This document shows, piece by piece, positions 1 to 5,412 of a stretch of DNA of 5,921 nucleotides. The stretch's first letter is position 1; each line of letters begins with the position of its first letter. A model generated the notes under the pieces. That model ran no database searches and was not told where the DNA came from. It was given only the letters and a program-made list of their open reading frames with translations. The translations under genes and the position numbers were made by a program. The stretch covers positions 3,535 to 9,455 of the forward strand of contig MGNQ01000043.1 of assembly GCA_001796865.1 (NCBI GenBank), in the 5' to 3' direction. The DNA comes from Chloroflexi bacterium RBG_16_56_11. Its GTDB lineage: Bacteria; Chloroflexota; Dehalococcoidia; Dehalococcoidales; RBG-16-60-22.

Positions 1-208
1 GCTGGACACCGTCCCACGTCCGCAGGAACTGGTAGTACCGGCTGAGCTCCATCTCTACCCTCCGGTCCTGTACCGACTCCACCCGTTCGCCTATCTGGCT
101 GATTTCGTTGCGGGTGGCGCGGTAGGTGAAAAAGAACACAGAACCAATGACGATGACGACGATGAGGGTAAAGGCCGCCAGGAGACGGAAATTAAGGCTG
201 TGGACCAC
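1..208 (-). CDS. Sensor histidine kinase, N-terminal part (cut by left edge)
   Basis: Reading leftwards from a GTG at 206-208, the frame stays open for 69 codons to the window edge. It begins MVHSLNFRLLAAFTLIVIVI, giving one hydrophobic membrane segment at about residues 8-27. A charged extracytoplasmic stretch follows (RNEISQIGERVESVQDRR), then RYYQFLRTWDGVQ, which resembles the start of the sensor region of many Chloroflexota kinases (from memory). The start lies inside the end of the response regulator gene, a 17-nt overlap, with GGAG seven bases upstream on the coding strand, so the two are probably translationally coupled. The protein should be a membrane-bound kinase that phosphorylates the regulator. 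The HisKA and ATPase domains lie outside the window, so the kinase identity rests on the membrane segment and the gene pairing. Confidence 0.82.
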   Translation of the reverse strand, partial: MVHSLNFRLLAAFTLIVVIVIGSVFFFTYRATRNEISQIGERVESVQDRRVEMELSRYYQFLRTWDGVQ

Positions 209-893
209 CGTTGCTCTCCAGCAGCTTGTACCCTGCGCCGTAGATGGTCTTGATGAACCTGGGCCGGTGTGGGTCCGGTTCGAGCTTGCGCCTGAGCTTG
301 AGAATGTGGACGTCGATGGTCCGGTCGAAGCCGTCGAAGTCATGGCCGAGCGCCTTCTCGATAATCAGGGCGCGACTGAACACGCGGCCCGGCTCTTTGA
401 CCAGCGTCCCCAGCACCTTGAATTCGATCGGCGTGAGGTTCAACGGTCTCCCGTCCAGGAATGCTTCGTGTTTGAGGAAGTCAACGGAGAGCCCGCCGTG
501 CTCGATTTTATCCGGCCCGCGTTCGCCGGGCAGGCGGCGTAGCACGGCGCGTACCCTGGCCGCCAGCTCCCTCGGGCTGAATGGCTTGGTCACGTAATCG
601 TCCGCCCCGATGTCGAGGCCCTTCAGTCGGTCGTCGTCGGTCGTCAGGGCGGTGAGCATAATAATCGGCACGTCGGATTCGGCGCGCAGGGTCCGGCATA
701 TTTCGAGTCCGTTGACGCCGGGCAGCATCAGGTCGAGGACTATCAAATCCGGATGGTACTCGCGCGCCAGGCGCAGGGCTTCGTTGCCGTCATACGCCGT
801 GAAGACTCTATAGCCGTCACGGTTCAGGTAGAGTTTGACAAGCTCGACCGTTTTCACGTCGTCGTCGACAACCAGCACCTTTTTCCCGGACAT
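192..893 (-). CDS. Two-component response regulator, OmpR/PhoB family
   Basis: This is a 233-residue protein, the normal length for the family. The receiver domain covers about residues 4-118: acidic pocket D11-D12, phosphoacceptor D54 in LIVLDLMLPGVNG, switch residue T81 and conserved K103 in DDYVTKPFSPREL. A winged-helix DNA-binding domain follows at about 130-226, with LTPIEFKVLGTLVKEPGRVFSR, the recognition helix region RTIDVHILKLRRKL and the C-terminal wing IKTIYGAGYKL. It is a cytoplasmic transcription factor that should bind direct-repeat DNA sites as a dimer when phosphorylated by the kinase encoded just after it. The ATG at 893 has a G-rich Shine-Dalgarno-like run (GGGGG) on the minus strand just upstream. 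The signal and targets cannot be told from the sequence; the secreted-protein gene upstream is one candidate target. No gene symbol is justified. Confidence 0.97.
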   Translation of the reverse strand: MSGKKVLVVDDDVKTVELVKLYLNRDGYRVFTAYDGNEALRLAREYHPDLIVLDLMLPGVNGLEICRTLRAESDVPIIMLTALTTDDDRLKGLDIGADDYVTKPFSPRELAARVRAVLRRLPGERGPDKIEHGGLSVDFLKHEAFLDGRPLNLTPIEFKVLGTLVKEPGRVFSRALIIEKALGHDFDGFDRTIDVHILKLRRKLEPDPHRPRFIKTIYGAGYKLLESNGGPQP

Positions 894-927
894 GCCTGAC
901 CCCCGCGTTCTGATGTTTCCATATTAA

Positions 928-957
928 TTTATAACATAATTGTTAAGAAAATATGAA
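928..957 (-). promoter_or_regulatory. Possible promoter of the response regulator/kinase operon
   Basis: On the minus strand, TTCATA (952-957) and TATAAA (928-933) are separated by 18 bases. They would start transcription near 921, leaving a leader of about 27 bases before the ATG at 893. The region is a sharp AT-rich patch in a GC-rich context. An inverted repeat, TAACA-TAAT-TGTTA (932-945), fills most of the spacer and could be an operator. The -35 match is only fair; an alternative pair, TTAACA (941-946) with TATGGA (918-923), has a 17-base spacer. Confidence 0.4.
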
Positions 958-960
958 ATA

Positions 961-989
961 ACAAAAGGAGGGGGATTGCTCCCCCTCCT
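961..989 (-). terminator. Rho-independent terminator of the secreted-protein gene
   Basis: The stretch 966-975 pairs perfectly with 980-989, giving a ten-base-pair, mostly G-C stem with a four-base loop. Read on the minus strand the hairpin is followed directly by TTTTGTT (from 966 downward). It lies about 47 bases after the stop codon of the gene ending at 1036 and before the response regulator promoter, so it should separate the two transcription units. Confidence 0.88.
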
Positions 990-1035
990 GAGTAAGATTA
1001 TAACGATGGTTAGTTGGTAACCTCGGGAACTCGGT

Positions 1036-1536
1036 CTATCGGAGACTCCAGCCTCCCATCCCGCCGCGCATCCCTCCGAATCTGCCCATCCCTCCGAATC
1101 CATCCATCATGCCTCGATGCATACCCCCAAACCCGCCAATGCCGGGAGCGATTCCCGGGACATCTACATCGGGCCTCGAATCCAGCCACTGCCGGAACTC
1201 GTCGGTCGGCAACTGCGGCCTCGCATCCAGCCAGGCCTTGATATCCGCCTTCTGCTGTTCCGTTATCTTGCCGGCTTCCACCAGTTTGCTGAGATAGTTA
1301 TCGATGGCGGCGTCCTTCAGTTCGACCCTTGCCTGGTCGAAGGCCTTTTGCAGCTCATCGGCGTTGATTGCTACCCCCGTATTGTTCTGGTATATTGCCA
1401 CGACTTTATCCAGCAGGGTCTGGTTCTGGCTGGCGACCGTATCATCGGCGTTGGCCACCGCGAATCCGCCCAGGATTCCGGCCAGGATGACTACGGCTGA
1501 AATTGCGATGATGATTATTTTTCGGTTTTTCCCCAT
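1036..1536 (-). CDS. Small exported protein with Gly/Met-rich FGGM-repeat tail
   Basis: This 166-residue protein has no certain named family. Residues 1-30 form a signal peptide: GKNRK, a hydrophobic core (IIIIAISAVVILAGILGGFAV) and a signal peptidase I site A28-N29-A30 before DD. The mature part has a predicted helical domain at about 41-103 with LQKAFDQARVELKDAAIDNYLSKLVEAGKITEQQKADIKAWL. This resembles DUF2680-like proteins and, in ITEQQ (91-95), the LTxxQ motif of CpxP/Spy chaperones. WLDARP (102-107) and WLDSRP (117-122) look like a short internal duplication. The tail from residue 132 has 16 Gly and 6 Met in 35 residues, with FGGM three times, and ends GGWSLR. There is no lipobox or C-terminal membrane anchor. 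Translation start is supported by a near-perfect Shine-Dalgarno. It has its own terminator and sits beside a two-component system, so an envelope-stress or metal-related role is possible but is inference only. Confidence 0.88.
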   Translation of the reverse strand: MGKNRKIIIIAISAVVILAGILGGFAVANADDTVASQNQTLLDKVVAIYQNNTGVAINADELQKAFDQARVELKDAAIDNYLSKLVEAGKITEQQKADIKAWLDARPQLPTDEFRQWLDSRPDVDVPGIAPGIGGFGGMHRGMMDGFGGMGRFGGMRGGMGGWSLR

Positions 1537-1542
1537 ATGGTT

Positions 1543-1553
1543 TCACCTCCTTT
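1543..1553 (-). promoter_or_regulatory. Strong ribosome binding site of the secreted-protein gene
   Basis: On the minus strand this reads AAAGGAGGTGA, nearly the full anti-Shine-Dalgarno complement, with GGAGG nine bases before the ATG at 1534-1536. It fixes that start and suggests high translation, in contrast to the weak sites of some other genes here. Confidence 0.85.
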
Positions 1554-1572
1554 CCATGACTTTCTACTAAAG

Positions 1573-1581
1573 ATACTAGCA
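1573..1581 (-). promoter_or_regulatory. Possible extended -10 element for the secreted-protein gene
   Basis: The minus strand reads TGCTAGTAT, an extended -10 (TGn plus TAGTAT), about 37 bases upstream of the start codon. No good -35 hexamer sits at the right distance. Upstream is AT-rich DNA with TTAA spaced 11 bases apart (TTAACCGGATTTTAA on the minus strand, 1589-1605), so activation by a regulator is conceivable. Weak evidence. Confidence 0.3.
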
Positions 1582-1680
1582 GGCAAATATTAAAATCCGG
1601 TTAATATTCCCTTGAGATATCATATCGACGCCGGGTGCAGGGGAGCCTGTGTACACCTTTTGCGGACACACTCAGTTCGC

Positions 1681-1710
1681 TTGATTTTTCTCTCCCTTTC
1701 ATCGTACAAT
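1681..1710 (+). promoter_or_regulatory. Promoter of tRNA-Ile
   Basis: A -35 box TTGATT (1681-1686) and a -10 box TACAAT (1705-1710) are separated by 18 bases. Transcription would start about 1717, some eight bases before the mature tRNA 5' end, the compact arrangement expected for a stable RNA gene. Confidence 0.7.
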
Positions 1711-1724
1711 TAGAATCGGTTTGC

Positions 1725-1801
1725 GGGCCATTAGCTCAGTTGGTTAGAGCACAGTCCTGATAAGACTGGGGTCTCTGGTTCGAGTCCAGAATGGCCCACC
1801 A
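1725..1801 (+). tRNA. tRNA-Ile(GAT)
   Basis: A full cloverleaf can be drawn. The acceptor stem GGGCCAT pairs perfectly with ATGGCCC. The D-stem is GCTC/GAGC with the GG pair in the loop. The anticodon stem CAGTC/GACTG encloses the loop CTGATAA. A five-base variable loop follows, then the T-arm TCTGG-TTCGAGT-CCAGA. The anticodon GAT is at 1759-1761, with T33 before it and A37 after it, and reads the isoleucine codons ATC and ATT. The discriminator base is A and the CCA end is encoded (1799-1801). It stands alone, not beside tRNA-Ala or rRNA, so it is not an rRNA spacer copy within this window. I see no convincing terminator after it. The frame reading through it on the minus strand is an artefact. 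Confidence 0.97.
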
Positions 1802-1914
1802 CTACCGATGGAAATAATGTCGATGCGCCTGAGCCACCGCCCGTTTTTCCCCGCCTTTCCCGCGATTTTTCTCCTTGCCGCCCCGAAGACAATAAGCGAT
1901 GATGGAGGCAGACC

Positions 1915-3507
1915 ATGCCGGTTCAACTGTTAAAAGAGCTCTCGAGATATAAAATTGGCACCTTCGCCCATATCGTCCACCGGCATGCCCTTCTCCGACC
2001 CGACAAGCCGGCCTTCGCTTACGGCGACCAGCGGTTGACCTACGCCGAATATAATGCCCGGGTCAACAGCCTGGTGCGCGTCCTGGGGGAGCTGGGAGTC
2101 AGCCGGGGGGACCCCATTGGCCTGCTCTCCTGGAACTGCCTGGAATACGTCATCGTTTACGGGGCGGCCATGAAAGGCGGCTATATCCTCTCCCGTTTCA
2201 ACCCCCGACTAGGCGCTGAAGAGCTCAAGTACCTTATCAACTACTCTGAGGTCAATACCCTTTTCGTCGGCCCGGAGCTCGTCAATGCCACCGACTCCAT
2301 TCGTAAACAGGTTCCCGGGGTGAAGAATTTCATATCGCTGGAAGAGCGCGCCGCCGGTATGATATTTCTCCCGGAGATGCTCGATTCCTATCCGTCGGAG
2401 GAGCCTGACGTTTGCATTGAAGAAGGCGACGGTTTCTTCATTATCTATACCAGCGGCACGACCGGCGTGCCCCGGGGCGCCGTCTATTCCCACCGCGAAG
2501 CCTGGGACGACGCTCGCTCCTACATCATGAACCAGAGCCTCGAGCCTGATGACCGGCATATCCAGGTATCACCGATGTTCCATATCGCCGGCGATACCAT
2601 GGTCCGCTCGATGTTGTTTGTCGGCGGCTGCAACATCATCGTGAAGTTCTTTGATGCTGCCGCCACGCTGGACATGATTCAGAAGGAGAAGGCCACCCAC
2701 GTTTCGATCGTGCCAACTCACCTGGTTGCCATGCTTAACGTTCCGGACGTCAACAAGTACGACACCAGCAGCCTGAAGTTCATCTGGTACGGCGGCTCCC
2801 CGATGCCGCTGGAGGTCCTCAAGAGGGGACTCCAGACTTTCGGGCCGATTTTCGGGCAGGGATACGGCCAGAGCGAGAGCGGCCCGGCCATCAGCCATTT
2901 ATCCAAGGAAGACCATCAGGCGCTGGGCGGGCCCGACGAAAAGGTTCTGACCTCGGCCGGCCAGCCGGACGTCGGCGTCCAGGTCAGGATCGTCGACGAT
3001 AGCGGCAATGATGTCAATCCGGGCCAAAGGGGCGAGATTATCGTCCGCAGCAAACATATTATGCTGGAGTACTGGAATAAACCCGAAGATACAGCCAATA
3101 CCGTCATCGACGGCTGGTTGCACACCGGCGATATCGGCACCTACGACGAAAAGGGCTATATCTATATCGTCGACCGCAAAAAAGACATGATTATCACCGG
3201 AGGAGAGAACGTCTATCCCCGCGAAATAGAAGAGGTACTCTACCGGCACCCCTGCATCTTCGAGGCCGCCGTCATCGGCATCCCGGACCCCTACTGGGTA
3301 GAGAAGGTCCACGCTGTTGTGTCCCTGAAAAAAGGCGCCGGGGCTACCGCCGAAGAAGTTATCGCTTTTTGTAAAAAATCGCTGGCAGGCTACAAGGCCC
3401 CCAAGTCCGTGGAGTTCATTGAGTCGCTGCCCAAGAACGCCGCCGGCAAGATAATGAAGCGCGAGCTCCGCGATAAATACTGGGCTAAGTCCGCCAGGAA
3501 AATCTAG
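1915..3507 (+). CDS. Acyl-CoA synthetase (AMP-forming acid-CoA ligase)
   Basis: This 530-residue cytoplasmic enzyme of the ANL (class I adenylate-forming) superfamily should activate a carboxylic acid with ATP to an acyl-adenylate, then transfer it to coenzyme A. All core motifs are present. The phosphate loop is YTSGTTGVPRG (178-188). The adenine-binding motif is GYGQSE (316-321). HTGDIG (403-408) carries the ribose-binding Asp406. The hinge and A8 region is DRKKDMIITGGENVYPREIE (420-439). The C-terminal PKNAAGKIMKREL carries the catalytic Lys512. The length fits FadD-type or medium/long-chain ligases; the acid cannot be told, and fatty, alicyclic or aromatic acids are all possible. The ATG at 1915 has GGAGG (1904-1908) six bases upstream. 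An Arg (187) replaces the usual Lys in the phosphate loop, a mild variation. No clear promoter lies between the tRNA and this gene, so read-through from the tRNA promoter is possible. Two crotonases downstream suggest a beta-oxidation-like context. Confidence 0.96.
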   Translation: MPVQLLKELSRYKIGTFAHIVHRHALLRPDKPAFAYGDQRLTYAEYNARVNSLVRVLGELGVSRGDPIGLLSWNCLEYVIVYGAAMKGGYILSRFNPRLGAEELKYLINYSEVNTLFVGPELVNATDSIRKQVPGVKNFISLEERAAGMIFLPEMLDSYPSEEPDVCIEEGDGFFIIYTSGTTGVPRGAVYSHREAWDDARSYIMNQSLEPDDRHIQVSPMFHIAGDTMVRSMLFVGGCNIIVKFFDAAATLDMIQKEKATHVSIVPTHLVAMLNVPDVNKYDTSSLKFIWYGGSPMPLEVLKRGLQTFGPIFGQGYGQSESGPAISHLSKEDHQALGGPDEKVLTSAGQPDVGVQVRIVDDSGNDVNPGQRGEIIVRSKHIMLEYWNKPEDTANTVIDGWLHTGDIGTYDEKGYIYIVDRKKDMIITGGENVYPREIEEVLYRHPCIFEAAVIGIPDPYWVEKVHAVVSLKKGAGATAEEVIAFCKKSLAGYKAPKSVEFIESLPKNAAGKIMKRELRDKYWAKSARKI

Positions 3508-3654
3508 GTTCGCCTTGTCGTTGCGAAGAGCGTATTTACTGCGCTCAGAGTAGACTCCATTCTTACTTCATCCACGATGTTTCAAATCCTGTTTATCTGT
3601 TTTCAACTTTTCCCTGCGTGTCCCCTGCTAATTTCCCCTCACCCTGCGGTCTCC

Positions 3655-3684
3655 TTGACGCTGCGGTAATAACCCGGTTAAGAT
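3655..3684 (+). promoter_or_regulatory. Promoter of the first crotonase gene
   Basis: TTGACG (3655-3660) and TAAGAT (3679-3684) are separated by 18 bases, both close to sigma-70 consensus. The predicted start near 3691 leaves a leader of about 25 bases before the ATG at 3716, enough for the GGAG at 3706-3709. The direct repeat CTGCGGT (3644-3650 and 3661-3667) brackets the -35 box and might be an operator. The rest of the 208-base gap after the synthetase holds no gene I can support. Confidence 0.6.
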
Positions 3685-3715
3685 AGGCCTGTATATCGGC
3701 AAATCGGAGAATCCC

Positions 3716-4459
3716 ATGCCTTTTGAGACCATTAAATATAGTAAGAAAGCCCATGTCGCCCGGATTACACTGGACCGGCCTGAGGCTGGCAACGTTATCA
3801 GCGACGCGATGGCCCGTGAGCTTATTGAGGTCTGCGACCGCATCGGCCGGGACGATGCGGTCTACGCGGTGATATTGACTGGTTCCGGACGCGACTTTTG
3901 CCGGGGCGGTGAAGCCGGCGTGCTCAGGGGATATATTCTCCCGGCCTCGGTCATCGCCGGAATTGACCGCCCCGTCATCGCCGCCCTCAACGGCGACGCC
4001 CTCGGGCCGGGGCTAGAATTGGCCCTGGCTTGCGATATCCGCCTGGCCTCTTCCGGGGCCAGGGTCGGCCTGCCGCAGGTCGCCGGGGGCACCCTGCCGG
4101 TGGATGGCGGCACCCAGCGCCTGCCCCGGGTCGTCGGCCGCGGTAAGGCCCTGGAGTTGCTCCTGACCGCCGATACGGTGTCCGCCGTTGAAGCCCTGGA
4201 AATGGGCCTGGTCAGTTACGTCTTCCCGCCGGAAGCCCTTAAAGGAGAGGTGGAAAAGCTCGCCGCGACTATCGCCGCGAAGGGGCCTGTCGCTTTAAAG
4301 TATCTCAAGGAGGCGATTATCAAAGGTATGGATATGACTCTGGAGCAGGGACTTCGCCTGGAGGCCGACCTCTATTTCTTGCTCCATACCACGGCGGACC
4401 GGACCGAGGGCGTCCGGGCTTTCCTGGAAAAAAGACAGCCGGAATTCAGGGGAGAATAA
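3716..4459 (+). CDS. Enoyl-CoA hydratase/isomerase family protein with altered active site
   Basis: This 247-residue crotonase-fold protein is slightly shorter than the usual 255-265. The fold signature is clear: VARITLDRPEAGN near the N-terminus, FCRGGE (61-66), DRPVIAALNGDALGPGLELALACDIRLA (84-111), GGTQRLPRVVG (131-141) and a C-terminal helix ending FLEKRQPEF. Compared with rat mitochondrial enoyl-CoA hydratase, the first catalytic Glu (rat E144) is kept as E101. The second (rat E164) is Q121, exactly 20 residues on. The position of oxyanion-hole Gly141 is P98. The loop between FCRGG and DRPVIA is about 12 residues shorter than in the second crotonase of this window. It may therefore not be a classical hydratase; isomerase, decarboxylase or hydrolase activity, or a non-catalytic role, are open. 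The ATG is supported by GGAG six bases upstream and its own promoter. It follows the acyl-CoA synthetase on the same strand after 208 bases, so co-function is plausible but an operon is unlikely. Confidence 0.93.
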   Translation: MPFETIKYSKKAHVARITLDRPEAGNVISDAMARELIEVCDRIGRDDAVYAVILTGSGRDFCRGGEAGVLRGYILPASVIAGIDRPVIAALNGDALGPGLELALACDIRLASSGARVGLPQVAGGTLPVDGGTQRLPRVVGRGKALELLLTADTVSAVEALEMGLVSYVFPPEALKGEVEKLAATIAAKGPVALKYLKEAIIKGMDMTLEQGLRLEADLYFLLHTTADRTEGVRAFLEKRQPEFRGE

Positions 4460-4496
4460 TCTGGCGTTCTTCCCGTATCGCCTTACTTTTCCCGGT

Positions 4497-5375
4497 TTAT
4501 TCAATCCCCTGGAAAAGGTCTGATTCGCGTTTGCTGTCGGAGACCGGCGGGTAGGCCCGCATGAAAGAGTCCTTCTGCCCGAGCAGACGGCCCACCAGTC
4601 CCATTATGCCCCCGCGCGGCGAGCCCCCGCCGAGCTGGCTGGCGTGGCAGGCCGCCGCTCTGTCCCGGATGCGGGCGGACCTTCTCGTGAGTCGTACCAC
4701 CGCGTGCACCGGGAACTCTATTTCGACCAGCCCGGCGAGGTCGATGTCCTTATTACGCCCGAAGTGACTCGGATCGCGCCCCAGGAGCTTCATTACCTTT
4801 ACGACTACTTTCACCCAGCGGTGGGGAAAAACGTGGAAGTAAAGCTTCTGAGGCTGGAACGGTGTCCCCGCTTCGGGGTATTGCGACGCGTCGCCGGCGG
4901 CGTGGAAGGCCTTTACGGCGGCATTATGTGCTGCGATATGGTCGGGGTGCCGGTATCCGCCGATGGGGTCGAAGGTGACCACCACCTCCGGCTTCAGCCG
5001 GCGGATGATGGTGACCACGCGACCAGCCACTTCTTCCATCGGTGCCGCGGCGAAGGCCTGCGAGTGCTTGTTTTCCTCCGAGCCCGCCATGCCGGAATCG
5101 CGATAGCCCAGGTGGATGACGTCCGCCAGCCCCAGCTCCCGGGCCGCACATTTCAGCTCCGCCCAGCGCAGGTCGCCTATCGATGCGTGTCCCTGCATCG
5201 CCTCCGGCGTCACCTCGCCTACCTCCCCGCGTGTGCCGCACACGTAGTAGACGTGTACGCCCGCAGCGGCGTACTGCGCCAGTGTGCCGCCGACCCCGAA
5301 CGATTCGTCGTCCGGGTGTGCCCCCACGAAAATCAGTGTCTTCCGCTTCATCATTCTGTTCTTTTTGGTCATCAT
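4497..5375 (-). CDS. LmbE/PIG-L family zinc-dependent N-acetylglucosaminyl deacetylase
   Basis: From the chosen start this is 292 residues of the LmbE/PIG-L deacetylase family, which removes the acetyl group from N-acetylglucosaminyl compounds (MshB, BshB and PIG-L) or cleaves related amides (Mca). The signature AHPDDE (19-24) and RHPDH (142-146) give the expected zinc ligands H20, D23 and H146, with D22 the likely general base. GTRGE (47-51) and GYRDSGM (90-96) match the MshB/Mca branch. The C-terminal part holds CHASQ (243-247) and GQKDSFMRAYPPVS. No signal peptide, so cytoplasmic. The natural substrate is unknown; thiol-precursor, glycolipid or detoxification roles are inferred possibilities. 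The start is uncertain: ATGs at 5375, 5372, 5354 and 5351 are all in frame and none has a good Shine-Dalgarno. 5351 gives MKRKTLIFVGAHPDDE, the common family N-terminus. A GTG at 5426 is less likely. The gene converges on the first crotonase, with a 37-base gap. Confidence 0.94.
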   Translation of the reverse strand: MMTKKNRMMKRKTLIFVGAHPDDESFGVGGTLAQYAAAGVHVYYVCGTRGEVGEVTPEAMQGHASIGDLRWAELKCAARELGLADVIHLGYRDSGMAGSEENKHSQAFAAAPMEEVAGRVVTIIRRLKPEVVVTFDPIGGYRHPDHIAAHNAAVKAFHAAGDASQYPEAGTPFQPQKLYFHVFPHRWVKVVVKVMKLLGRDPSHFGRNKDIDLAGLVEIEFPVHAVVRLTRRSARIRDRAAACHASQLGGGSPRGGIMGLVGRLLGQKDSFMRAYPPVSDSKRESDLFQGIE

Positions 5376-5380
5376 TAGAT

Positions 5381-5410
5381 ATGATACCGCCGTCGACTCC
5401 GCTTCCGCAA
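5381..5410 (-). promoter_or_regulatory. Possible promoter of the PIG-L deacetylase gene
   Basis: On the minus strand TTGCGG (5405-5410) and TATCAT (5381-5386) are 18 bases apart. The start would fall near 5375, on or just before the first candidate ATG, meaning either a leaderless message or initiation at the ATGs at 5354 or 5351 with a leader of about 20 bases. The -35 box is poor, so this is tentative. Confidence 0.3.
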
Positions 5411-5412
5411 AC

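Noticed and set aside
126..542. Plus-strand open frame opposite the response regulator
   Set aside because: The minus strand encodes a complete receiver plus winged-helix protein. The plus-strand product has no domain features.
1117..1570. Plus-strand open frames opposite the secreted-protein gene
   Set aside because: The minus-strand gene has a signal peptide, a strong Shine-Dalgarno and a terminator. The opposite frames have none of these.
1649..1656. GTGTACAC palindrome upstream of the tRNA
   Set aside because: A single eight-base palindrome with no partner or conserved context is within chance expectation.
1875..1903. Promoter directly upstream of the acyl-CoA synthetase
   Set aside because: TTGCCG with GATGAT 17 bases on matches only moderately. 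The start would fall about four bases before the ATG, with the ribosome site lying inside the -10 region.
1725..1915. tRNA-Ile as an attachment site for an integrated element
   Set aside because: No integrase gene and no repeat of the tRNA 3' end is seen in the window, and the flanking genes look like ordinary chromosomal genes.
1731..1926. Minus-strand open frames across the tRNA and its downstream spacer
   Set aside because: They run through tRNA-Ile and have no protein-like features. Translated tRNA antisense commonly gives the WTRTRDP-like string seen here.
3528..3546. Small hairpin GAGCG/CGCTC after the acyl-CoA synthetase as a terminator
   Set aside because: The stem is only five base pairs with a nine-base loop, and no T-run follows it.
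4460..4496. Bidirectional terminator between the convergent crotonase and deacetylase genes
   Set aside because: Only a four-base-pair GGCG/CGCC stem before TTACTTTT can be drawn, too weak to call.
4644..5378. Long open frame on the plus strand opposite the deacetylase gene
   Set aside because: It is the antisense shadow of a gene with intact PIG-L motifs. Its translation is rich in Arg and His, shows no recognisable domain, and has no ribosome site.
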